NCBI GenBank assembly: GCA_903831925.1
Contig: CAIKZV010000371.1
Coordinates: 1-9,647, forward strand
Direction of reading: 5' to 3'
Source of the DNA: an uncultured Burkholderiales bacterium
GTDB taxonomy: Bacteria; Pseudomonadota; Gammaproteobacteria; Burkholderiales; Burkholderiaceae_E
Length of the DNA stretch: 9,647 bases
Shown: one piece after another, positions 1 through 6,260 of the stretch
Layout: the number at the start of each line of letters is the position of its first letter
Position numbering within the stretch: the first letter of the stretch is position 1
Translations under genes and position numbers: made by a program
The notes under the pieces: model-generated
Seen by the model: the letters and a program-made list of their open reading frames with translations, nothing else
The model's database searches: none
What the model was told of the DNA's origin: nothing

Positions 1-286
1 ACTCAACCACGGCCATGATGTCTTCTTCGCGCATCACGAGCAGCTCGTCGCCGTCGACCTTGACGGTCTGGCCCGAGTACTTGCCGAAGAGAACCTTGTC
101 GCCGACCTTGACGGCCATCGGACGGATCTTGCCGTCGTCGCCCACTTTGCCGTTGCCCACGGCCAGGATTTCGCCCTGATCGGGTTTTTCGGCTGCATTG
201 TCGGGGATGAAGATGCCGGATGCGGTCTTACGCTCATTGTCGAGACGCTTGATGATGACGCGATCGTGCAAAGGACGAAGCTTCAT
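1..286 (-). CDS. groES: Co-chaperonin GroES (10 kDa chaperonin), 3' end cut by the window edge
   Basis: GroES caps the GroEL cage in the cytoplasm and supports ATP-driven protein folding. The visible 95 residues begin MKLRPLHDRVIIKRL and contain the mobile-loop segment (ERKTASGIFIPDNAAEKPDQG, about residues 18-38), then GEILAVGNG, VGDKVLFGKYSGQTVKVDG and the C-terminal DELLVMREEDIMAVVE. These are family signatures. The usual length is 95-97 residues, so only the stop or the last residue or two is missing: the base at position 1 gives a T as the first base of the next codon, which fits a stop but does not prove one. The ATG at 284-286 is chosen because it starts the conserved N-terminus and has AGGAG (minus strand, 296-300) 9 nt upstream. 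groEL normally follows groES and would lie beyond the left edge, which cannot be seen. A sigma70-type promoter and a CIRCE operator lie upstream, so HrcA-type heat-shock repression is likely. Confidence 0.97.
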   Translation of the reverse strand, partial: MKLRPLHDRVIIKRLDNERKTASGIFIPDNAAEKPDQGEILAVGNGKVGDDGKIRPMAVKVGDKVLFGKYSGQTVKVDGDELLVMREEDIMAVVE

Positions 287-436
287 GAGAAAGGGCTCCT
301 GATAACTTGATTGAACAAGGCTGTTGAAGGGATTTGCCGAAAGCGGCCGAAGAACGACACGCAGAAAGCGGCGCAAGCAGAAGGTATAAACGGCAGGCTA
401 TTCACTGTCTGCTGATTCCGAACGGCGCGGAAATTG

Positions 437-463
437 TTAGCACTCACCGCTTGCGAGTGCTAA
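437..463. promoter_or_regulatory. CIRCE operator (HrcA binding site) of groES
   Basis: The sequence reads TTAGCACTC, nine bases, GAGTGCTAA: a perfect 9-bp inverted repeat identical to the CIRCE consensus. In the known system the HrcA repressor binds it under normal conditions and releases it on heat shock, when GroE is titrated by unfolded protein. Here it overlaps the -10 region and the inferred start site of the leftward groES promoter, which is the standard repressing position. It also lies about 70 bp upstream of the rightward glycosyltransferase gene. Whether it affects that gene is unknown. hrcA itself is not in the window. Confidence 0.96.
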
Positions 464-491
464 TGATACCGTCCCGAGTCGGCTTTTTCAA
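463..491 (-). promoter_or_regulatory. Probable sigma70-type promoter of groES
   Basis: On the minus strand a -35 hexamer TTGAAA (486-491) is followed after 17 bases by TATCAT (463-468). Both are close to the sigma70 consensus and the spacing is ideal. The start site would fall near 455-457, inside the CIRCE element, giving a groES leader of about 170 nt. CTTGAA also resembles a sigma32 -35 element, but no CCCCAT-like -10 lies at the right distance. Control therefore looks like a housekeeping promoter under HrcA repression rather than sigma32. This rests on sequence pattern only. Confidence 0.75.
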
Positions 492-534
492 GTCATACCC
501 CAACGTACGCCGACTGGCGAGATAAGGAAATCGG

Positions 535-1398
535 GTGGATCTGCTGCTCCTGTCGTTTGGAACAAGGCTCGAAAACCATTACCAGGCCGCGTTCTCGATC
601 CTCAGTTTCCTGGCCCGACCTGGCATCGACCGGGTCTTTGTGCTGACTGACGCCCCCCGTTTTTATGCGCAATTCGGCGCGCGGATCGAGCTCTTGCCGA
701 TCGATGAGGCACTGATGAGCCAATGGCGGGGCGATTCCGGCTTTTTCTGGCGGATCAAGATCAAGGCAATCGAGATGGTTGCCGGCATCAGCGGTCGTGA
801 TCTGCTCTACGTCGATTCCGACACCTTTCTTGCCGGTGATCTGACAGCCCTTTCGTCGGTATTGGCCCGCGGCGCAACGGTCATGCATCGGCTCGAGTCA
901 CGGCTCAGCCAGCGGGCGAGCAGTACCGAGAAGGCGATGTGGGCGGTCTTGCACGGGAAGACCTTCAGCGGCATCAGGATCGACGATCAGACCGAGATGT
1001 GGAATGCCGGTGTGATCGGCTTGCCGGCCGTCAGTGCTGGAGACGACATCGCGCGCACGCTCGAGTTGTGTGATGCCTTGTGCGCCACGCCCTGTACCCG
1101 CCGGCTCATCGAGCAGTTTTCGTTTTCGCTTGCGCTGGCCAGCGGCGCGAGGCTGACGCCCTGCGACGACTCGATCATCCATTACTGGGGCAACAAGCCC
1201 GACTGGAATCTTGCCATGCGCGAGTTCTTTGCCGAGGCCGCGCTCACCGATGCCGACCTGTCCGAGCGGATCAGTCGGATCACGGACTTCGATTTTCGGG
1301 CGCTGCCGATCCTGCGAAAGGAGAGCTCGGCAAGGCGCAGGATGGTCGCAGCGGCCGACTGGCTTTTCCCGCCGAAACGTGTGGAGTATTTCGAGTGA
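535..1398 (+). CDS. GT-A-fold glycosyltransferase-like protein (nucleotide-diphospho-sugar transferase type)
   Basis: This is a 287-residue soluble protein with no signal peptide or membrane segment, probably cytoplasmic. The N-terminus (DLLLLSFGTR) followed by a strand-helix pattern, the motif YVDSDTFL at residues 92-99 and EMWNAGVIGL at 154-163 are typical of GT-A transferases. In these the DxD (here D94-S-D96) binds the metal-nucleotide-sugar complex, and a later Asn/Gly-rich loop shapes the acceptor site. HYWGNK at 216-221 could supply a further His ligand, as in the GT8 family. FFWRIKIKAIEM (70-81) precedes the DxD as in this fold. Neither the sugar donor nor the acceptor can be named. 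The GTG start at 535 is supported by AAGGA (524-528) 6 nt upstream, and no in-frame ATG precedes the conserved N-terminus. The stop overlaps the start of the downstream permease (GTGA), so the two are probably co-translated. Confidence 0.72.
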   Translation: MDLLLLSFGTRLENHYQAAFSILSFLARPGIDRVFVLTDAPRFYAQFGARIELLPIDEALMSQWRGDSGFFWRIKIKAIEMVAGISGRDLLYVDSDTFLAGDLTALSSVLARGATVMHRLESRLSQRASSTEKAMWAVLHGKTFSGIRIDDQTEMWNAGVIGLPAVSAGDDIARTLELCDALCATPCTRRLIEQFSFSLALASGARLTPCDDSIIHYWGNKPDWNLAMREFFAEAALTDADLSERISRITDFDFRALPILRKESSARRRMVAAADWLFPPKRVEYFE

Positions 1399-2336
1399 GC
1401 GTCTCGCCGGCGACGCTGAGGTGGGCTTTCTGGGTCGGGTTCGCAACCGTGGTCGTGTGGGGGGCCAACTTCGCGCTCATGAAGTCGGTCTACAGCGTGA
1501 CAACGCCGGCCGGCTATCTCTTTGCGCGCTATCTGGTGCTGTCGGCGTGTGCGGTCGCGCTGCTGCTGTGGCGCTATGGCGTGCGCTGGCCGAAGCCTGA
1601 GCGCGCCGACCTGCTCGATCTGGCCAGACTCGGTTTGCTGGGGCATACCGTCCATGTGAGCATGGTGAACTTCGGGGTGCACTGGTCAACCGCGTTTTCG
1701 AGTTCACTGATCCTGGCATGCGGCCCGGTTTTCACGCTGATCATTCTGCGCTGGTCGGGGATCGAAGTGCTGCGTCCGACGCAGGTTGCCGGTGTGGGTG
1801 TCGCGCTGGTCGGCGTGCTGGTGTTCCTGTCGGAAAAGCTGCTCGCGGGCAGTTGGGCAGCGACCGGTGGCGATCTGTTCCTGCTGGCGGCGTGCAGCCT
1901 GTTCTCGTACTACACCGTGGCCAGCAAGCCGCTGATCGAGCGCCATGGTTCGGTCGTGGTGATGAGCTATGCCACGCTCGCCGGGGCGCCGCTGATCCTG
2001 CTCGGCACGCTGCCCTTTGCCGCTCGGGTCGATTGGCTGGTGCTGTCGCCGCTGCACTGGGGCATGCTGCTGTGGTCGACCATGGTGTCCGCGTTTTTCG
2101 GATGGCTGACCTGGGGATGGGTCAACGGTGTGCGTGGCGTGGCCCGCACCGCACCCCTGATGTACCTCATGCCCCCGGTCGCAGCGGTCATCGCCTGGTT
2201 TGCGATCGATGAGCGATTTACCCTGATCAAGATCCTCGGCGCGCTGGTGACCATGACCGGGGTGGCGCTCGCCCAGTTCGGCGGCAGTTTGCCGATGTCG
2301 CTGAGGCGATCGGGTCAGTCGGTCGGCATGAGGTAG
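1395..2336 (+). CDS. EamA/DMT-superfamily permease
   Basis: This is a 313-residue integral inner-membrane protein with about ten hydrophobic helices arranged as two EamA repeats (about residues 12-146 and 157-294). Repeat one starts FWVGFATVVVWGANFALMK. Repeat two ends with the family signature PLMYLMPPVAAVIAWFAIDE followed by a final helix ALVTMTGVALAQ, with the Glu of DERF at the usual place. Known relatives are drug/metabolite exporters of amino acids, nucleosides or other small molecules; the substrate here cannot be read from sequence. The reading frame is open far upstream, but that part lies inside the glycosyltransferase gene. I choose the GTG at 1395 because it gives the normal family length, overlaps the upstream stop by 4 bp, and has GGAG (1383-1386) 8 nt before it. 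The basic tail (SLRRSGQSVGMR) is encoded in DNA that overlaps the 3' end of the opposing dehydrogenase gene. Confidence 0.92.
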   Translation: MSVSPATLRWAFWVGFATVVVWGANFALMKSVYSVTTPAGYLFARYLVLSACAVALLLWRYGVRWPKPERADLLDLARLGLLGHTVHVSMVNFGVHWSTAFSSSLILACGPVFTLIILRWSGIEVLRPTQVAGVGVALVGVLVFLSEKLLAGSWAATGGDLFLLAACSLFSYYTVASKPLIERHGSVVVMSYATLAGAPLILLGTLPFAARVDWLVLSPLHWGMLLWSTMVSAFFGWLTWGWVNGVRGVARTAPLMYLMPPVAAVIAWFAIDERFTLIKILGALVTMTGVALAQFGGSLPMSLRRSGQSVGMR

Positions 2337-3085
2337 TTCAGCGCGAGGCGTCCGCCATCCGGGTAGATCGTCTGGCCTGAGAGATACGAGGCATCGTCGC
2401 TGGCCAGAAAGGTGGCCACGGTGGCCACCTCTGAGGGTTCGCCCAGACGCCCGAGCGGTGTGCGCGACATGATCGTGCGCTCGGCCGCCGGCGATCCCAT
2501 CACGGCCTTTCGAGCCAGTTCGGTGGCAATCGTGCCGGGGCCGATTGCATTCACACGAATGCCATGCACTGCCAGTGAGACCGACATCACCTTGGTCAGC
2601 TGATTGACGCCGCCCTTGGAGATCACATAAGGCACCTGATTCGGGATCGCCAGGATGGCGTTGACGCTCGACATGTTGATGATCGAGCCGCGAGTGCCGG
2701 TCTTGACCATATGGCGTGCGACCGCCTGACCGAACACAAAATACGATCGAAGGTTGATAGCCAGCACGCGATCGAAATCGGCGACCTCAAGATCGAGAAA
2801 CTCGGCTGCGTGGGTGATGCCGGCGTTGTTCAGCAGGACATCGATGCGACCGAAGCGGGCCAGCGTCTGACTGACCGCGTCGGCGGCCAGACGGCTGTCT
2901 GCAACATCGCCGGCAATGAAGAGTGCCTTGTCGGGCCCCAGTTCAGCGAGGGCCTGAGCGCCTTGCGCAGCGTTGATGTCGACGATCGCCACGAGGGCAC
3001 CTTCGGCCAGAAATTGCTTTGCGCAGGCCAGGCCAATGCCCTGTGCCCCGCCGGTGACGAGTGCCACCTTGTCTTTCAGTTTCAT
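2315..3085 (-). CDS. Short-chain dehydrogenase/reductase (classical SDR, NAD-type)
   Basis: This is a 256-residue cytoplasmic oxidoreductase with all classical SDR landmarks. It has the cofactor loop TGGAQGIG (11-18), D36 at the end of beta-2 (favouring NAD(H) over NADP(H)), NNAG (86-89), and the catalytic tetrad N111, S140, Y153 and K157. The C-terminal YLSGQTIYPDGG signature is also present. The family oxidises or reduces alcohol/ketone groups on sugars, steroids, acyl chains or secondary metabolites; the substrate is unknown and the gene is not next to a recognisable pathway. The ATG at 3083-3085 begins the conserved MKLKDKVALVTGG and has GGAG 9 nt upstream. The gene is divergent from dacB and convergent with the EamA permease, overlapping the latter by 22 bp. 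It is FabG-like in fold, but the absence of other fatty-acid genes argues against a housekeeping FabG. Confidence 0.93.
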   Translation of the reverse strand: MKLKDKVALVTGGAQGIGLACAKQFLAEGALVAIVDINAAQGAQALAELGPDKALFIAGDVADSRLAADAVSQTLARFGRIDVLLNNAGITHAAEFLDLEVADFDRVLAINLRSYFVFGQAVARHMVKTGTRGSIINMSSVNAILAIPNQVPYVISKGGVNQLTKVMSVSLAVHGIRVNAIGPGTIATELARKAVMGSPAAERTIMSRTPLGRLGEPSEVATVATFLASDDASYLSGQTIYPDGGRLALNYLMPTD

Positions 3086-3118
3086 TGTGGGTCGCTCCGA
3101 TAGATGGTCGGTCTGCCA

Positions 3119-3150
3119 AGATCAGGCCGCATGAGATCATCTCAGATCAT
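3119..3150. promoter_or_regulatory. Palindrome and direct repeats in the SDR/dacB divergent gap (possible operator)
   Basis: TGAGAT-C-ATCTCA at 3132-3144 is a perfect 13-bp palindrome. The hexamer AGATCA occurs three times here (from 3119, 3134 and 3144), the last two spaced exactly 10 bp, about one helical turn. The element lies in the short gap between two divergent genes and just before the chosen dacB start, where a repressor site would be expected. I recognise no named operator, and the gap contains no convincing -35/-10 pair on either strand. It could be chance. Confidence 0.22.
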
Positions 3151-4579
3151 GAACATCAGGCTTTTCATACAGACTCTCGCGCTGGCATCGGCTGTCTCGA
3201 TCGGCCTGCCCGCCCGGTCTCAGCCGGTACCGCAAACGGTGGCGAGCGCACTTCGTGCGGCGGCGATTGCGCCGGGTGAATACGGCGTGGTGGCCTTGCC
3301 GCTCGACGGCGGCCAGCCGCTGATCGCTTACAACGAAACGCTCGCTTTCAATCCGGCTTCGACCATGAAGCTGGTGACGACTTATGCGGCCTTGTCCTTG
3401 CTGGGTGCAAATTACCGCTGGCATACGCCGATCCTGATCCGCGGTTCGATCGACGATGGCGTCCTCGACGGTGATCTGGTGTTGCGCGGCGGTGGCGATC
3501 CGAAGCTGGTGATCGAAGACATGGTCGAGATGGTCTCGCGACTGCGCGCCCTCGGACTCAAGGTCATCCGGGGCAATCTCGTGATCGACGATTCGCTCTA
3601 CGAGATTGGCGACGAGTCGACCGAGAAATTCGATGGTGACCCATCGCAGCCCTATAACGTCAGGCCCTATGCCGCCATGATGAATTTCAAGGCGACCAAG
3701 GTCACCGTCAGGCCGCAGTCCTCCGGTCTTGCGATCGACCTCGATCCGCCGCTGGCTGATGTCGGCGTCATCGACGAGGTCAGGGTGCTGGGCGGTCCGT
3801 GTCGAAACGGCGTCGCCGGTTTGGCGATTCGTGATTCGGGTACCGAGCAAAAGCCGCTGATCCGGGTGGCGGGAAGCTATTCCAGCGCGTGTGGCGAGCA
3901 GTCGACCATGACGGCAGTGCTCAATCACCGACAGTTCATCCAGGCATTCTTCGCCAGCGCATGGCGCGCGGCGGGTGGTGTGTGGGATGGCCGTGCGGTG
4001 ATCGAGCGGCGGACTGATCCTCGCCTGCCGGTGCTGATGCAGTGGACGTCGCCGCGAACGCTGGGTGATGTCGTCAAGGACATCAACAAGTACAGCAACA
4101 ACGTGATGGCCCGGCAGCTCATGCTGCAGACCTCGACCGATCTGCCCCGACGGCGACCGGCCACACTCGATCGTGCACGCAAGGTCATCATCGCCTGGCT
4201 CGAAAAGCGTGGCCTGCGTTCGCCCGAAATCGTGATCGACAATGGGTCCGGGCTGTCGCGTCAGGAGCGGATTGCGCCGCTGACGCTTGCGCGCGTGCTG
4301 ATCGATGCCTCGCAAAGCCCGGATGCGCCGGTGTTCCTGCAGTCTTTGCCGGTGGTCGGCGTCGACGGCACCATGAAGAGTCGGCTCAAGACCGATCCGG
4401 TCGCGGGCAACGCCTGGATCAAGACTGGCAGCCTCAATGACGTGCGCAGCATCGCCGGATATATCGATGCCGCATCGGGGCGCCGCTACGCCGTGGTGAT
4501 GATGATCAACGGCCCGCGCGCTGAGGGCTCCTCGCCGGCCCAGGACGCGCTCATGAAGTGGATCTACGCCAACGGCTGA
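3149..4579 (+). CDS. dacB: D-alanyl-D-alanine carboxypeptidase/endopeptidase, penicillin-binding protein 4
   Basis: This is a periplasmic class C low-molecular-weight PBP (peptidase family S13) that trims stem peptides and cuts D-Ala-mDAP cross-links in peptidoglycan. With the ATG at 3149 it has 476 residues, matching the family. An N-terminal hydrophobic segment (LFIQTLALASAVSIGLPARS) acts as a Sec signal peptide. The three active-site motifs are present and correctly ordered: SxxK as STMK (71-74, nucleophile S71), SxN as SNN (316-318) and KTG (425-427). The roughly 240-residue spacing between motifs one and two reflects the extra domains characteristic of PBP4. Two cysteines (C218, C248) in that insert could form a disulfide. 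Upstream in-frame ATGs at 3104 and 3131 exist; 3149 gives the cleanest signal peptide, but no start has a strong Shine-Dalgarno site, and 3131 has AGG 4 nt before it. The gene diverges from the SDR and converges with ubiD across a 36-bp gap that holds no clear terminator. Confidence 0.95.
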   Translation: MNIRLFIQTLALASAVSIGLPARSQPVPQTVASALRAAAIAPGEYGVVALPLDGGQPLIAYNETLAFNPASTMKLVTTYAALSLLGANYRWHTPILIRGSIDDGVLDGDLVLRGGGDPKLVIEDMVEMVSRLRALGLKVIRGNLVIDDSLYEIGDESTEKFDGDPSQPYNVRPYAAMMNFKATKVTVRPQSSGLAIDLDPPLADVGVIDEVRVLGGPCRNGVAGLAIRDSGTEQKPLIRVAGSYSSACGEQSTMTAVLNHRQFIQAFFASAWRAAGGVWDGRAVIERRTDPRLPVLMQWTSPRTLGDVVKDINKYSNNVMARQLMLQTSTDLPRRRPATLDRARKVIIAWLEKRGLRSPEIVIDNGSGLSRQERIAPLTLARVLIDASQSPDAPVFLQSLPVVGVDGTMKSRLKTDPVAGNAWIKTGSLNDVRSIAGYIDAASGRRYAVVMMINGPRAEGSSPAQDALMKWIYANG

Positions 4580-4615
4580 GCATCACTGAAAGTCGAGGCG
4601 TGAGCCGACCAGGGG

Positions 4616-6175
4616 TCAGCCGATGCCGAGTTCGCCCCACAGGCTGTCGACCCTGGCTTTGACCTCTTTCGACATCGCAATCGGGCTGCCCCATTCACGA
4701 TCGGTTTCGCCGGGCCATTTGCCGGTGGCATCGATGCCCATCTTCGACCCCAGCCCGGAGATCGGCGAGGCAAAGTCGAGATAGTCGATCGGTGTGCGAT
4801 CGACGAGCGTGGTGTCGCGCAAAGGGTCTACCCGTGTGGTGATCGCCCAGATGACTTCCTTCCAGTCGCGCACATCGATGTCGTCGTCGACCACGATGAT
4901 GAACTTGGTGTACATGAACTGGCGCAGGAAGCTCCAGATCCCGAACATCACCCGCTTGGCATGGCCGGGGTATTGCTTTTTCATCGACACCACCGCCATC
5001 CGATAGGAGCAGCCTTCGGGTGGCAGATAGAAATCGACGATTTCTGCGAACTGCTTTCTCAATATCGGTACGAACACTTCGTTGAGCGCCACGCCCAGGA
5101 TGGCCGGCTCATCCGGCGGCTTGCCGGTGTAGGTCGAGTGGTAGATCGCACCTTCACGCAGCGTGATCCGGTCGATGGTCAATACCGGGAACCAGTCCTG
5201 TTCGTTGTAGTAGCCGGTGTGATCGCCATAAGGACCTTCGAGGGCCATTTCCCAGCCGGTGAAGGCCCGTGCAGGCGGCTCCCCCTTGAACCCAAGGCGA
5301 CGGCCATGCTCGCGTGTGAGTGCGCCATCGGGGTCGGGTCGGATACTGCCTTCGAGCACGATCTCGGAGCTGGCCGGCACGCGCAGCTCATTGCCCAGGC
5401 ACTTGACGAGCTCGGTGCGCGCACCGCGCAAAAGTCCGGCGAACTGGTATTCGGACAAGGTATCGGGGACCGGCGTGACCGCGCCCAGGATCGTGGCTGG
5501 GTCACAGCCGAGCGCCACCGAGATCGGGAACGCCTGGCCTGGATGAGCCACGGCATGATCACGGAAGTCGAGCGCGCCCCCACGGTGGGCGAGCCAGCGC
5601 ATGATGGTCTGATTGGACCCGAGCACCTGTTGCCGATAGATCCCCAGATTCTGGCGGGTGCGCGCCGGGCCGCGGGTCACGACCAGCCCCCAGGTGATCA
5701 GCGGGGCGACATCGCCCGGCCAGCAGGTCTGGATCGGAAGCCGCGACAGGTCGACCTGATCGCCTTCCCAGACGATCTGCTGACACGGCGCCCGCGAGAC
5801 TTCGCGAGGCGACATATTGAGCACCTGGCGCAGTACCGGCAGCTTGTCCCAGGCGTCCTTGAGTCCTTTCGGCGGATCGGGCTCCTTGAGATAGGCGAGC
5901 AGATTGCCGATCTCGCGAAGTGCGGCAACAGACGTTTCGCCCATGCCGAGCGCGACACGCTTTGGCGTGCCGAAAAGATTGGCCAGCACCGGATACGCAT
6001 ACGCTCGAGCGTCCTGGATCGGCCGCTCGAACAGCAGCGCCGGGCCTTCGGCGCGCAGCGTGCGATCGGCGATCTCGGTCATCTCGAGTCGGGGGGAAAC
6101 CGGGGCCGCGATGCGCTTCAACTCACCTTGCGATTCGAGTTGAGAGATGAAGTCGCGCAGATCGACGTATCGCAT
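4616..6175 (-). CDS. ubiD: 4-hydroxy-3-polyprenylbenzoate decarboxylase UbiD
   Basis: This is a prenylated-FMN-dependent, Mn/K-linked decarboxylase that converts polyprenyl-4-hydroxybenzoate to 2-polyprenylphenol in ubiquinone synthesis; the cofactor comes from UbiX, which is not in the window. The 519 residues align by eye over their whole length with bacterial UbiD: MRYVDLRDFI start, NLGIYRQQV (177-185), EGPYGDHTGYYNE (313-325), IYHSTYTGKPPDEPA (344-358), DFYLPPEGCSYR (381-392), YTKFIIVVDDDIDVRDW (422-438) and IDYLDFASPISGLGSKMG (463-480). By analogy with fungal Fdc1, E313 and D318 of EGPYGD are the acidic catalytic residues and R181 is the likely partner arginine. The protein is about 20 residues longer than E. 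coli UbiD; the extra length lies mostly between LEGSIRP (274-280) and the EGPYGD motif. The start is fixed by homology, since no Shine-Dalgarno site is visible upstream. The gene is divergent from the transglycosylase gene, and their promoters share one intergenic region. Confidence 0.97.
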   Translation of the reverse strand: MRYVDLRDFISQLESQGELKRIAAPVSPRLEMTEIADRTLRAEGPALLFERPIQDARAYAYPVLANLFGTPKRVALGMGETSVAALREIGNLLAYLKEPDPPKGLKDAWDKLPVLRQVLNMSPREVSRAPCQQIVWEGDQVDLSRLPIQTCWPGDVAPLITWGLVVTRGPARTRQNLGIYRQQVLGSNQTIMRWLAHRGGALDFRDHAVAHPGQAFPISVALGCDPATILGAVTPVPDTLSEYQFAGLLRGARTELVKCLGNELRVPASSEIVLEGSIRPDPDGALTREHGRRLGFKGEPPARAFTGWEMALEGPYGDHTGYYNEQDWFPVLTIDRITLREGAIYHSTYTGKPPDEPAILGVALNEVFVPILRKQFAEIVDFYLPPEGCSYRMAVVSMKKQYPGHAKRVMFGIWSFLRQFMYTKFIIVVDDDIDVRDWKEVIWAITTRVDPLRDTTLVDRTPIDYLDFASPISGLGSKMGIDATGKWPGETDREWGSPIAMSKEVKARVDSLWGELGIG

Positions 6176-6226
6176 GAAGAGGCAAACCGGAAGTCAGTGA
6201 CAGCCGATCTTCGCACGTACCCGGTT

Positions 6227-6254
6227 TTGACCGTGTGCAGGCCGCTGCTATAAT
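6227..6254 (+). promoter_or_regulatory. Strong sigma70-type promoter upstream of the lytic transglycosylase leader
   Basis: TTGACC (6227-6232), a 16-bp spacer and a perfect TATAAT (6249-6254) form the best promoter match in the window. Transcription would start near 6261, about 300 nt before the transglycosylase ATG at 6563, so the transcript should carry an unusually long leader. The AT-rich -10 reads ATTATA on the other strand, so a leftward start for ubiD from the same box is possible, but I see no good -35 for it. Based on sequence pattern only. Confidence 0.82.
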
Positions 6255-6260
6255 CCGTCC

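Noticed and set aside
463..491. sigma32 heat-shock promoter for groES
   Set aside because: CTTGAA fits the -35, but no CCCCAT-like -10 occurs 13-15 bases downstream; the sigma70 reading fits better.
334..525. Small plus-strand frame over the groES promoter region
   Set aside because: It crosses the CIRCE element and promoter, has no Shine-Dalgarno site and encodes a low-information, Arg-rich sequence.
1080..1394. Upstream extension of the EamA permease frame
   Set aside because: It lies within the glycosyltransferase gene, has no hydrophobic or conserved content, and a GTG with GGAG spacing fits the family length at 1395.
3137..4315. A 392-codon open frame on the minus strand opposite dacB
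   Set aside because: It is opposite an intact PBP4 with all catalytic motifs. The translation is rich in His, Arg and Asp and resembles no family.
4580..4615. Intrinsic terminator between dacB and ubiD
   Set aside because: Only a short bulged stem (GTC..GGC/GCC..GAC) is possible, with no T-run on either side.
4961..6253. A 430-codon open frame on the plus strand opposite ubiD
   Set aside because: It is antisense to a full-length, well-conserved ubiD. Its product is Arg/Asp/His-rich with no recognisable domain, as expected of a shadow frame in high-GC DNA.
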